Assembly (NCBI GenBank): GCA_026388755.1
Contig: JAPLJE010000277.1
Coordinates: 1-10,802 of the forward strand
Reading direction: 5' to 3'
Length of the DNA stretch: 10,802 bases
DNA from: Deltaproteobacteria bacterium
GTDB taxonomy: Bacteria; Desulfobacterota; Desulfobacteria; Desulfobacterales; Desulfatirhabdiaceae
The notes under the pieces are model-generated. The model ran no database searches. It was not told the origin of the DNA and was given only the letters and a program-made list of their open reading frames with translations. Position numbers and translations under genes: made by a program. Below are positions 1 to 6,540 of this stretch, piece after piece (positions within the stretch are counted from its first letter, which is position 1; each line of letters opens with the position of its first letter).

Positions 1-258
1 CAGATCCGTCATACTCTTTTTGCATTTATCCAGCAACGCCCGTGAATCGCTTTCATGTTTTTGGGACAGATGTTTCAGATCCAGTTCCTTCAGACCATCG
101 GTTTTGGCTTCTTCCAGTAAAAAATGTGAAATGGACGGCTGCACATGATACAGTGTATAGGTCAGGTTTTTTACCGCGGAAGAAATCTTTACTGCATAGT
201 GAATGGCGTTTCTGGAATGAATTGAATCATCCACCGGAAGAAGTATTTTTTTCTCCAT
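1..258 (-). CDS. Universal stress protein (UspA family), N-terminal part, runs off the window
   Basis: Only the first 86 codons are inside the window; the gene continues beyond position 1. The protein begins MEKKILLPVDDS followed by an 'SRNAIHYAVKI' helix. That is the opening beta strand and first helix of the UspA fold, with the usual early aspartate near the nucleotide pocket. A second strand (LTYTLYHVQPS) is followed by a long charged helix, also typical. Proteins of this family are cytoplasmic, often bind ATP, and respond to starvation or stress; the exact role here is unknown. Two adjacent ATG codons (261 and 258) are possible starts. GAGG lies 3 nt before the first and 6 nt before the second, so 258 is slightly preferred. 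It lies 99 nt downstream of rsmI on the same strand and may be read separately. The family call is firm; whether it is a one- or two-domain Usp cannot be seen. Confidence 0.8.
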   Translation of the reverse strand, partial: MEKKILLPVDDSIHSRNAIHYAVKISSAVKNLTYTLYHVQPSISHFLLEEAKTDGLKELDLKHLSQKHESDSRALLDKCKKSMTDL

Positions 259-303
259 CATTATCCTCGTCCTTCTGGGGTTAGATGCAAGTGTTACGTT
301 TTA

Positions 304-348
304 AGTCAAATAACATGATGGCGCATTGGAAACAGTTTTAAGCCATCA
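304..348 (-). other. Short gap between rsmI and usp with a weak inverted repeat
   Basis: The roughly 100-nt gap between the rsmI stop and the usp start holds no gene. It contains a perfect 7-bp inverted repeat, TGATGGC at 316-322 and GCCATCA at 342-348, with a 19-nt loop. No clear T-run follows it on the minus strand, so it is a poor match to an intrinsic terminator. A minus-strand TTGACT at 304-309 resembles a -35 box for usp, but no good -10 sits at the right distance. Either a weak terminator or an operator is possible; the evidence is thin. Confidence 0.2.
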
Positions 349-357
349 ATTATCAGT

Positions 358-1245
358 TTACTGCCTACCTTTGGCTTTTTCAGACAAGATCATCTGATAG
401 GCGGTTTTTCGGGAGATGCCGAATTTGAGTGCGATTTTCCTGGCAAGCTCACCAGGGCTTTTCGCAGGACACATGAGAAACTCCGAGACGCTACTTTCCA
501 GGGATTCGGCAGAAAGGGGCTTGTCCTTATTTTTCCCGGAAAGCACCAGGGTACATTCGCCTTTAATCTCCCTGCGACCGGACAGATCCGCCAGCATCTC
601 TGAAATGGGCCCGCGAATAAACTCTTCATATCTTTTGGTCATTTCCCGGCATACGACGCAGGATCGATCCCCCAGAACCGCCAGCGCATCATTCAAAAAA
701 GAGAGAACCCGCTTAGGTGATTCATAAAATATCAGGGTTCTGGCTTCGTTTTCAATATCCTTTAGCATGGCGATTCGCCGGGCCTGTTTCTTGGGGGGAA
801 ACCCCAAAAACACGAAAGCATCCGTGGGAAGCCCGGAAACGCTGAGGGCTGCAATGGCTGCGGATACACCGGGCACGGGAATCACCTTGACACCGGCCTG
901 AATCGCCGCGCAGATCAGCCGGTATCCCGGATCCGATACCGACGGGGTGCCAGCATCGGAAACCAGTGCAATGGAAATTCCATCCAGAAGTTTTTGAATG
1001 AACTGGGGAGCGCGTTCGGCTTCATTGTGATCGTGATAGGAAATGAGAGGGGATGAGATCTGATATTGAGAAAGCATCCGGCCGGTGTGACGGGTATCCT
1101 CGGCAGCCACCATGTCCACGCCGGACAGTACCCTCAGGGCACGCAGGGTGATATCCTCAATATTGCCGATCGGGGTTGCCACCACGTAGAGCGCCCCCTT
1201 TTCAATAACCTGAGACGCGTCAACGGCCGGTAAGTTCAAAGGCAT
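358..1245 (-). CDS. rsmI: 16S rRNA (cytidine(1402)-2'-O)-methyltransferase RsmI
   Basis: RsmI uses S-adenosylmethionine to 2'-O-methylate C1402 of 16S rRNA in the decoding centre. Hallmarks of the tetrapyrrole-methylase-like fold are all present: VVATPIGN at residues 21-28, EDTRHT at 49-54, SYHDHNE near 69-75, SDAGTP at 96-101 and a PVPGVSA loop after that. The last 45 residues form the usual helix-turn-helix-like tail (KSPGELARKIALKFGISRKTAYQMI). The frame is open to an ATG at 1317, but the extra 24 residues do not look like the family and would lie deep inside yraN. The ATG at 1245 gives 295 aa, close to the normal length, and overlaps the end of yraN by 26 nt, suggesting translational coupling. 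No strong Shine-Dalgarno precedes 1245, and a TTG two codons later is also conceivable. It is the last gene of the ffh-to-rsmI block and ends in TAA. Confidence 0.95.
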   Translation of the reverse strand: MPLNLPAVDASQVIEKGALYVVATPIGNIEDITLRALRVLSGVDMVAAEDTRHTGRMLSQYQISSPLISYHDHNEAERAPQFIQKLLDGISIALVSDAGTPSVSDPGYRLICAAIQAGVKVIPVPGVSAAIAALSVSGLPTDAFVFLGFPPKKQARRIAMLKDIENEARTLIFYESPKRVLSFLNDALAVLGDRSCVVCREMTKRYEEFIRGPISEMLADLSGRREIKGECTLVLSGKNKDKPLSAESLESSVSEFLMCPAKSPGELARKIALKFGISRKTAYQMILSEKAKGRQ

Positions 1246-1591
1246 TTTTGATAAGTTCGATGGAGTCCTGTCCGGAATTTGAAAATATCGCCACCACATC
1301 AAATCGGGCTCGGACATGGCTTTGATGGGTGGATTTGAGATACTGAAGGGCTACTTTTGAAATTTTGCGTTGTTTTTGAAGGGTAACTGCATATTTGGGG
1401 TTGCCGAAAGTCGCAGAAGATCTGGATTTGACTTCTATAAAGGCGATGGTCTCGTTGTCCTTGGCAATGATATCGATTTCTCCCATGCGGGTACGATAAT
1501 TCTGCTCCATAATGCGGTATCCCTGCCGCTTCAGATAGATCACCGCCAGGGATTCATTATTTTTCCCAAATATCTGAAAGGAATTTACCAT
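1220..1591 (-). CDS. yraN: YraN / UPF0102 family nuclease-like protein
   Basis: This 123-aa protein belongs to the UPF0102 (YraN) family, small proteins with a predicted PD-(D/E)XK (Holliday-junction-resolvase-like) fold and no settled cellular function. The family opening, a GKxxExxAxxYLxxxGYxI stretch, is present at residues 9-27. The GEIDIIAKD motif (about 37-45) and the IEVKSR motif (about 52-57) supply the acidic and lysine residues of the nuclease signature. The first motif has Asn in place of a commonly seen Gly (GKNNE), a minor change. The start at 1591 is needed to keep the conserved N-terminus and has AAGGAG about 10 nt upstream, inside the end of rnhB. It overlaps rnhB by 35 nt and rsmI by 26 nt. 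The neighbourhood with rnhB is widespread in bacteria and suggests a DNA or RNA repair-related role, which is inference. Ends in TGA. Confidence 0.9.
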   Translation of the reverse strand: MVNSFQIFGKNNESLAVIYLKRQGYRIMEQNYRTRMGEIDIIAKDNETIAFIEVKSRSSATFGNPKYAVTLQKQRKISKVALQYLKSTHQSHVRARFDVVAIFSNSGQDSIELIKNAFELTGR

Positions 1592-2201
1592 GATTCGCCC
1601 GCTCCTTCACCCCTTTAAAGCTTTTCCGGTGAATGGGAGTACAGCCATAAAGCCTGATGGCTTCTTTGTGAAATGGGGTCGGATATCCCTTGTGAATGGC
1701 AAAACCAAAGTCCGGATAGTCTTCGTGATAGCGTTCCATCAGGCTGTCTCGTGTCACTTTTGCGACAATGGAGGCAGCCCCAATGGAAATGCTCAAGGCA
1801 TCTCCTTTTGGGATGGCTTCCTGCGACAGTGAAAAAGGCAGGTTGAAAATCCCGTCAATCAACACGTGTTCCGGAAGGGGAGAAAGGTTATTGACGGCTA
1901 TGACCATTGACAGCAGAGAAGCTTTTAAAATATCCGTTCGGTCAATCTCGCCGGAATCCACAATGCCGATGCCGATAGCATCAGCATGTTCATAGATCTG
2001 ATGATAGAGAGTCTGGCGTTTTTTGGGAGTAAGCTTTTTGGAATCCGTTACACCCGAAACCGGAAAGGAAAAAGGGAGAATCACAGCGGCTGATACAACC
2101 GGGCCGGCCAGAGGGCCCCGACCAGCCTCATCAACACCTGCGATTCGCGTAAAACCGCTCTGGCGTGCTTGGTTCTCGAATCTCCACAGGTCAATACCCA
2201 T
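1557..2201 (-). CDS. rnhB: Ribonuclease HII
   Basis: RNase HII cuts the RNA strand of RNA-DNA hybrids and nicks 5' of single ribonucleotides left in DNA, starting ribonucleotide excision repair. The 214-aa protein carries the full active site: D24 and E25 in [13 protein letters not shown]116 in LIDG and D134 in KGDALSISI. These four residues keep the spacing of the E. coli enzyme (D16, E17, D108, D126). Other family signs are TDSKKL at 52-57, [12 protein letters not shown] at 141-152 and HKGYPT at 170-175. The start is the ATG at 2201, 9 nt after the rplS stop, with AAAAGG just upstream. The rplS-rnhB-yraN order is conserved in many bacteria. Its end overlaps the start of yraN by 35 nt. Ends in TAA. 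Confidence 0.97.
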   Translation of the reverse strand: MGIDLWRFENQARQSGFTRIAGVDEAGRGPLAGPVVSAAVILPFSFPVSGVTDSKKLTPKKRQTLYHQIYEHADAIGIGIVDSGEIDRTDILKASLLSMVIAVNNLSPLPEHVLIDGIFNLPFSLSQEAIPKGDALSISIGAASIVAKVTRDSLMERYHEDYPDFGFAIHKGYPTPFHKEAIRLYGCTPIHRKSFKGVKERANHGKFLSDIWEK

Positions 2202-2210
2202 GCGGCCTTT

Positions 2211-2555
2211 TCAGGAGCGATCTTCTTTAATTCTGGCGGCCTTGCCCTTCAGTTTCCGAATATAATAAATTTTGGCTCGCCGAACATCCCCTTTTGAAAC
2301 CACTTCAATCCGGTCAATAATCGGAGAATGCAGCGGGAAAATACGCTCGACCCCTATCCCGTAAGAGACTTTTCTGACCATAAAGGTTGCATTTGTGGTG
2401 CCTCTGCGCTTGCTGATCACCACACCTTCGAAAGCCTGGATACGTTCTTTCTCACCTTCCTTGATTTTGACATGAACCTTTACCGTATCTCCAGCGGAAA
2501 ATTGTGGCAGATCCAACCGCATCATTTCTTTTTCCAAAAGCTTGACAGTTTCCAT
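2211..2555 (-). CDS. rplS: 50S ribosomal protein L19 (bL19)
   Basis: bL19 is a large-subunit protein at the 30S-50S interface, near bridge B8. The 114-aa sequence is typical and complete: [13 protein letters not shown] near the N-terminus, the [15 protein letters not shown] segment in the middle, then [19 protein letters not shown] and a basic [18 protein letters not shown] tail. The start at 2555 has a strong purine-rich site (GGGGGAG) a few bases upstream. It follows the trmD-linked SPOUT methyltransferase after a 78-nt gap and precedes rnhB by 9 nt. The gap may hold an extra promoter (see 2575-2603), which would let L19 be made independently of upstream operon genes. Ends in TGA. Confidence 0.98.
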   Translation of the reverse strand: METVKLLEKEMMRLDLPQFSAGDTVKVHVKIKEGEKERIQAFEGVVISKRRGTTNATFMVRKVSYGIGVERIFPLHSPIIDRIEVVSKGDVRRAKIYYIRKLKGKAARIKEDRS

Positions 2556-2574
2556 GACTCCCCCAATAAATTGT

Positions 2575-2603
2575 TATCTAACGATTTGATAGATTAATGT
2601 AAA
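2575..2603 (-). promoter_or_regulatory. Possible internal promoter before rplS
   Basis: On the minus strand, TTTACA (2598-2603, 5 of 6 to the sigma70 -35 consensus) is followed after 17 nt by TAGATA (2575-2580, 3 of 6 to the -10 consensus). The predicted start would lie only about 12 nt before the rplS ATG, just enough for the GGGGGAG ribosome site. A 5-bp inverted repeat (ATCTA at 2576-2580, TAGAT at 2590-2594) overlaps it. The 78-nt gap is one of the wider ones in an otherwise crowded operon, which is modest support. Confidence 0.25.
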
Positions 2604-2633
2604 TGATCAGGATAAAAAACCCGAGTTTAATAG

Positions 2634-3215
2634 TCATTCCAACGATGGTCGTCCCAGCAAACGATCCAGAATAATGGATGTCGCAGAGCGGACCGACAGA
2701 TGGTTATACTCCGTATTACCGCGAATCGGTTCCAGAATATGATCCGCTTCTTCCATGCAAGCCTGTGAAAGTCCCCATGCCGTGCCGAACACCATTAAAT
2801 AGGGATTTCCTGTTTTCAGCAGTTCCCGGAATCGGATAAGGGAAATGCCCCCGGAATGATTCCTTGCGCTGGTCACGACAGTCCGGGGATACCCTCCTCC
2901 CCGCAAGGCAATGTCTTCACGGGCCTTTTCCAGAGTATCCTGAATGCAGACCATTTCCAGGGCCTGACATCGCGTTGGATTATAAACAGACCCTGAGCCT
3001 GTTGTCCAGTGCGAAACCAGCGTCTTTACCAGCGACTGTTGATCCTCAAGCGGGGTAATGACATAAAGCGCCCTGGCCCCATAAGTTCTGGCAGCCCTTG
3101 CCATGTCATGAATATCCAGGTTGGTCACCGCCGATGCGATGATTTCCCCGCGCTTATTGACGACCGGGTAATGGGCCAGCGCCAGATAAAGATTGGGACT
3201 GTAGAATATGGTCAA
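2634..3215 (-). CDS. trmD-linked SPOUT-type RNA methyltransferase (TM1570-like)
   Basis: The 193-aa protein matches the SPOUT-like family found next to trmD in several deep-branching bacteria and Desulfobacterota (Pfam Methyltrn_RNA_4, Thermotoga TM1570 type). Its substrate is not established. The opening [18 protein letters not shown], then [16 protein letters not shown] at 31-46, is the family signature. The C-terminal knot that binds S-adenosylmethionine is visible as [11 protein letters not shown] (139-149) and [18 protein letters not shown] (161-178). A Cys- and Met-bearing central part (about 80-105) is less recognisable. The start at 3215 lies 62 nt inside the trmD end in another frame; no later start keeps the conserved N-terminus. 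Such nesting suggests translational coupling to TrmD. An RNA substrate, probably tRNA or rRNA, is inference from the fold and the neighbours. Ends in TGA. Confidence 0.85.
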   Translation of the reverse strand: MTIFYSPNLYLALAHYPVVNKRGEIIASAVTNLDIHDMARAARTYGARALYVITPLEDQQSLVKTLVSHWTTGSGSVYNPTRCQALEMVCIQDTLEKAREDIALRGGGYPRTVVTSARNHSGGISLIRFRELLKTGNPYLMVFGTAWGLSQACMEEADHILEPIRGNTEYNHLSVRSATSIILDRLLGRPSLE

Positions 3216-3942
3216 TGTCCAGACGCCACTGTTGAAGAATTCGAACCTCAGCCAGTGTAAGCTGGCGCTGCATCAGTAAATCCTTGCGTTTCAAAACCGT
3301 GCGGATCAGCGACGATTCCAGCCGCCATTTCTCGATTTGTGCATGATTGCCAGAAAGCAAAACATCCGGAACCGATTCACCTTCAAATTTTGCCGGCCGC
3401 GTGTAATGGCCGTGTTCCAGAAGGCTGTCGCTAAAGGAATCCTTTTGAGCAGAATCCTCGCCTCCGAGGGCACCGGGAATCAACCGGGTTACAGCTTCCA
3501 TGAGTACCATTGCCGGCAACTCTCCGCCGGTCAACACGTAATCGCCGATCGAAATTTCATCATCCACAAACTGCTGGCAGATTCGCTCGTCAATGCCCTC
3601 GTACCGACCGCAAATCAAAATCAGTCCGGGCTGTACAGAAAGTTCCGCTGCAATCTCCTGATTAAACACCCGGCCCTGCGGAGACAGATAAACGGTTCTG
3701 GCGCCGGGCACTGCTTTTGCAGCAGACCGGATAGCCGCAGCCAGAGGCTCCGGCTTCATGACCATCCCGTTTCCGCCACCATAAGGGCTATCATCGGTCA
3801 CCTGATGCCTGCCTGCGGCAAAGTCCCGGATATTCACGGCAGAGGCGGAAATAACGCCCTGTTCAATGGCCCGCCTGACAATGCCATGGTCCCAGAAGAG
3901 CTGGAACATTTCCGGAAAAATTGTCAATGCGATAAAATTCAT
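3154..3942 (-). CDS. trmD: tRNA (guanine-N1)-methyltransferase TrmD
   Basis: TrmD makes m1G37 next to the anticodon of tRNAs that read CUN, CCN and CGG codons, which prevents +1 frameshifting. The 262-aa sequence is complete. [18 protein letters not shown] (50-67), YLSPQGRVF (85-93), [10 protein letters not shown] (111-120) and [10 protein letters not shown] (132-141) form the trefoil-knot S-adenosylmethionine site. D168 in KDSF corresponds to the catalytic Asp169 of E. coli. [13 protein letters not shown] follows in the C-terminal tRNA-binding part. The start at 3942 has GGGAAG shortly upstream. It follows rimM with 57 nt between, and its last 62 nt overlap the SPOUT methyltransferase gene. 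The frame of trmD is the same as that of rimM, and no stop other than the rimM TAG separates them (see findings). Ends in TAA. Confidence 0.98.
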   Translation of the reverse strand: MNFIALTIFPEMFQLFWDHGIVRRAIEQGVISASAVNIRDFAAGRHQVTDDSPYGGGNGMVMKPEPLAAAIRSAAKAVPGARTVYLSPQGRVFNQEIAAELSVQPGLILICGRYEGIDERICQQFVDDEISIGDYVLTGGELPAMVLMEAVTRLIPGALGGEDSAQKDSFSDSLLEHGHYTRPAKFEGESVPDVLLSGNHAQIEKWRLESSLIRTVLKRKDLLMQRQLTLAEVRILQQWRLDIDHILQSQSLSGAGPLPGRQ

Positions 3943-3999
3943 AGACAGCTTCCCGCAACAGCCTGCTTCTGCCTTTGTCCCATAACAGACGATTCTTTT

Positions 4000-4512
4000 C
4001 TACAGGCCTTCAGGGAGATTCACCCGCATGATCTTCCGGTTCAGATCAATTTCCAGAACAACCGAGGAAATAGCTGGAATCAGAATTTCACCGCCATCCG
4101 TTGTTTGCACTACATAAACATCGTTGCTGCCGGTCTCGATGAGGGATGCGACAGTCCCGATACGGTGCCCATCAACCGAAACCACCGACATCCCCACAAT
4201 ATCCGCCCAGTAATAGGTGTCTGGCTCAAGTTCGGGCAGACGGGTTTTTTCCACCAGCAAATCTGAACCCGGCAGCTTTTCAGCCGTACTGCGATCGGGA
4301 ACCCCTTTTAACAAGAGAAGCAGTGCTCGTCCCTGAGGCTTGGCATCCACAATCTCCATCACACGGCTTTCGCCTTTCGAATCCCGGACTATCACAGCAT
4401 GGCCAGGCGCAAATACTGAAAAAGAGTCTGCCTCGCAGTGAATCTTGACATATCCCTTGATGCCATGAACGCCGACAATTTTTCCAATGGCCACAAAGGG
4501 ATCCGGATTCAT
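4000..4512 (-). CDS. rimM: Ribosome maturation factor RimM
   Basis: RimM helps fold the head of the 30S subunit during 16S rRNA processing and binds uS19. The 170-aa protein has the two expected domains. The N-terminal RimM beta barrel (about 5-90) starts with AIGKIVGVHGIKGYVKI and includes LLLLKGVPDRSTAEKLPGSDL. The C-terminal PRC-barrel (about 98-165) has YYWADIVGMSV and an ETGSNDVYVVQ segment followed by EILIPAI. The start at 4512 is 15 nt after khpA, with only a weak ribosome site (GAAG), so coupling to khpA is likely. It ends in TAG, one of only two genes here to do so. The frame after that TAG stays open for 19 codons and enters the trmD ATG in phase. Confidence 0.96.
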   Translation of the reverse strand: MNPDPFVAIGKIVGVHGIKGYVKIHCEADSFSVFAPGHAVIVRDSKGESRVMEIVDAKPQGRALLLLLKGVPDRSTAEKLPGSDLLVEKTRLPELEPDTYYWADIVGMSVVSVDGHRIGTVASLIETGSNDVYVVQTTDGGEILIPAISSVVLEIDLNRKIMRVNLPEGL

Positions 4513-4527
4513 TTCGCTTCAGCAGCC

Positions 4528-4758
4528 TTATTCGATGATTTCAAGGACTGTCCGTTTTTTGATCTTGGCGGAAGCTGCGCTCAGAATGGTTCGCATGGCT
4601 CGGGCCGTGCGCCCCTGTTTTCCAATGACTTTTCCTAAATCCTCTTTAGCAACCTTCAGCTCCAGAACCGAGGTCTGATTCCCCTCGATCTCTGAAACCA
4701 ACACCTGTTCAGGGTGGTCAACAAGCGCTCGGGCAATGTAACCGATCAGATCTTTCAT
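4528..4758 (-). CDS. khpA: KH-domain RNA-binding protein KhpA
   Basis: A 76-aa single KH-domain protein of the KhpA/YlqC family, usually encoded between rpsP and rimM. The core [20 protein letters not shown] contains the GxxG loop (GKQG, residues 46-49) that contacts single-stranded RNA. The N-terminal [17 protein letters not shown] stretch is also typical. Homologues in Firmicutes pair with KhpB/Jag and affect cell elongation and division through RNA binding; whether this partner exists here cannot be seen. The start at 4758 has AAGGAG about 9 nt upstream. It sits 58 nt after rpsP and 15 nt before rimM. Ends in TAA. Confidence 0.95.
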   Translation of the reverse strand: MKDLIGYIARALVDHPEQVLVSEIEGNQTSVLELKVAKEDLGKVIGKQGRTARAMRTILSAASAKIKKRTVLEIIE

Positions 4759-4816
4759 AGCTCCGTCTCCTTGGCTGGCAGGTGAGAATTCAGATGTGAC
4801 GACATGATCAAGGGCT

Positions 4817-5071
4817 TCAGGCCGGGATATCCGATATCCCCTGTTTTTTCAAGATGCTTTTGACCGTATCAGTCGGAGTTGCGCCCTGACCGATCCAGTA
4901 TTGAACGCGATCCGTTTTCAGGGTAACTTCAGCCGGGGTGTTCAGCGGATTATAAGTCCCCAGGTTTTCCAGAAATTTGCCATCCCTGGGACATTGCCCA
5001 TCTGCTGCCACGATACGGTAGAAAGGCCGTTTTTTTGCGCCGTGTCTGGCCAGTCGAATTTTAACAGACAT
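4817..5071 (-). CDS. rpsP: 30S ribosomal protein S16 (bS16)
   Basis: bS16 is a small-subunit protein needed for assembly of the 5' domain of 16S rRNA. The 84-aa protein is full length and begins with the family signature [20 protein letters not shown], followed by [22 protein letters not shown]-terminal part with [21 protein letters not shown] is also conserved. The start at 5071 has an excellent ribosome site, AAGGAG, 7 nt before the ATG. This fits a highly expressed ribosomal gene. It lies 40 nt downstream of ffh and 58 nt upstream of khpA in the usual order. Ends in TGA. Confidence 0.98.
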   Translation of the reverse strand: MSVKIRLARHGAKKRPFYRIVAADGQCPRDGKFLENLGTYNPLNTPAEVTLKTDRVQYWIGQGATPTDTVKSILKKQGISDIPA

Positions 5072-5111
5072 ATATTTCTCCTTGTTACGGTGTAATGGTT
5101 ATAATCACAGA

Positions 5112-6446
5112 TTATTTAAATGGCGAAAAACCTCTACCAAACTTCTTGAGGCCGCCCTTGTTTATTTTCTTCATCATCTTCATGACATGGTCATAGTTTT
5201 TCAGCAATTGATTCACATCCTGAACCGTTGTGCCACTGCCGCCGGCAATGCGCTTTCTTCGGCTTCCGTTGATGATGCCGTGTTTGTAACGCTCCTGCGG
5301 GGTCATGGAATTGATAATGGCCACAACCCGTCCCAGTTCTTTTTCATCCACCTGAAGGTCCTTCAGATGCTTGTTTTGACCCACACCCGGAATCATGTTG
5401 ATGAGATCGGTTAAAGATCCCATTTTTCGAATCTGAATCATCTGATCCCGAAAATCCTCAAGCGTAAACTGGTTTTTTCGAAGCTTTCTCTCCAGTTCGA
5501 CAGCCTGTTTTTCGTCCACCACGGATTGAGCCTTCTCAATCATGGTCAGGACATCCCCCATTCCCAGAATCCTGGATGCCATTCGGTCGGGATGAAAGAC
5601 CTCAAAATCGTTTAGCTTTTCACCAACGCCAATGAATTTTATAGGCTTATCGATGACCGACTTGATGGAAATTGCCGCCCCGCCCCTGGCATCTCCGTCC
5701 ATTTTGGTCAGAATCACTCCGCCGATATTCAGCGCATCGTTAAAGGCAGTGGCAATATTCACGGCGTCCTGACCGGTCATGGCATCAGCCACCAGCAATA
5801 TATCCGATGGTTTCACCCGATCCCGGATACGGACAAGTTCCTGCATCAGATCCGCATCAATATGAAGCCTTCCCGCGGTATCCAGGATCAGCGTATCCAG
5901 GCCCTCCCGATGAGCCCGGATTCTGGCTTCCATGCAGATATCCACCGGATCCATGTCCGGCGTCGAAGGAAACACCGGAATTGAAAGCTGCTCCCCCAGT
6001 TTTTTGAGCTGTTCAATGGCTGCCGGACGATATACATCGGCAGGAACCAGATAGGGCTTTTTTCCTTTTTTTCTTAATAATATCGATAGTTTTCCTGCAG
6101 TTGTGGTTTTTCCAGAGCCCTGAAGCCCGACGAGCATGATGGAAACCGGTCTTTCTCCCGACAGGTTCAGATCCTCCTGCCGGGAACCCATCAGCCGGGT
6201 CAGTTCATCGTTGACAATCTTGATGACCTGCTGGCCGGGCGTCAGACTGGACATGACTTCCTGGCCCAATGCCCGGTTCTTGATATCAGCGACGAATTTT
6301 TTGACCACTTTATAATGGACGTCGGCCTCAAGAAGCGCCAGACGCACTTCTTTCAATCCATCCTGAATATTTTTTTCAGACAGCGTGCCGTGACCCTTGA
6401 GCTGTTTAAAAATGGCATTCAGTTTGTCGCTGAGATTATCAAACAT
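5112..6446 (-). CDS. ffh: Signal recognition particle protein Ffh (SRP54)
   Basis: Ffh with SRP RNA binds hydrophobic signal sequences on nascent chains and brings ribosomes to the membrane receptor FtsY. The N domain (about 1-85, MFDNLSDKLNAIFKQL onward) is followed by the GTPase G domain. That domain has VGLQGSGKTT (P-loop, 106-115), DTAGR (189-193) and TKMDGD (247-252). The methionine-rich M domain (about 320-430) has the RNA-binding SGTTVQDVN segment and ends with a lysine/glycine-rich tail. The frame opens at a GTG (6455), but the ATG at 6446 gives the normal N-terminus. AGGTG lies 6 nt before that ATG, so 6446 is chosen (444 aa). It is the first gene of the ten-gene minus-strand block and has its own promoter at 6479-6507. 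Ends in TAA. Confidence 0.97.
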   Translation of the reverse strand: MFDNLSDKLNAIFKQLKGHGTLSEKNIQDGLKEVRLALLEADVHYKVVKKFVADIKNRALGQEVMSSLTPGQQVIKIVNDELTRLMGSRQEDLNLSGERPVSIMLVGLQGSGKTTTAGKLSILLRKKGKKPYLVPADVYRPAAIEQLKKLGEQLSIPVFPSTPDMDPVDICMEARIRAHREGLDTLILDTAGRLHIDADLMQELVRIRDRVKPSDILLVADAMTGQDAVNIATAFNDALNIGGVILTKMDGDARGGAAISIKSVIDKPIKFIGVGEKLNDFEVFHPDRMASRILGMGDVLTMIEKAQSVVDEKQAVELERKLRKNQFTLEDFRDQMIQIRKMGSLTDLINMIPGVGQNKHLKDLQVDEKELGRVVAIINSMTPQERYKHGIINGSRRKRIAGGSGTTVQDVNQLLKNYDHVMKMMKKINKGGLKKFGRGFSPFK

Positions 6447-6475
6447 AAAAATCACCTAATGGCGTTACTAAATCC

Positions 6476-6505
6476 TTGAAAATAATATGAGAGAAGTGGT
6501 ATGTC
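6476..6505 (+). promoter_or_regulatory. Possible rlmN promoter overlapping the ffh promoter
   Basis: On the plus strand TTGAAA (6476-6481, 5 of 6) is followed after 18 nt by TATGTC (6500-6505, 3 of 6). It faces the opposite way over almost the same bases as the ffh promoter. Transcription would begin near 6512, past the first in-frame ATG (6487), which supports a later rlmN start. The -10 match is weak. Confidence 0.25.
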
Positions 6506-6507
6506 AA
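6479..6507 (-). promoter_or_regulatory. Sigma70-type promoter of the ffh-to-rsmI block
   Basis: On the minus strand a perfect TTGACA (6502-6507) is followed by a 17-nt spacer and TATTTT (6479-6484, 4 of 6 to TATAAT). The predicted start is near 6472, giving a leader of about 26 nt before the ffh ATG with AGGTG in it. This is the best promoter-like match I found in the window, and its position at the head of a long same-strand gene run supports it. Confidence 0.55.
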
Positions 6508-6540
6508 GAAAATTGTTTATTTTTCATGAAAGGCCAAAAT

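Noticed and set aside
42..284. Plus-strand frame of 80 codons at the left edge
   Set aside because: It is the shadow of the minus-strand universal stress protein, which matches its family clearly.
1246..1317. Longer rsmI start at 1317
   Set aside because: The extra 24 residues do not resemble RsmI N-termini and would nest 98 nt inside yraN; the ATG at 1245 gives the normal length.
2604..2633. Terminator between the SPOUT gene and rplS (CTCGGGTTTTTT on the minus strand)
   Set aside because: The T-run is present, but no complementary CCCGAG arm precedes it, so no stem forms.
3337..4266. Long plus-strand open frame of 309 codons antisense to trmD and rimM
   Set aside because: Its translation has no recognisable family, is rich in His, Arg and Cys as shadow frames often are, and lies wholly opposite two well-supported genes.
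6447..6455. GTG start of ffh at 6455
   Set aside because: The ATG at 6446 matches the usual Ffh N-terminus (MFDNLSDKL) and has AGGTG at the right distance; the GTG lies within that ribosome site.
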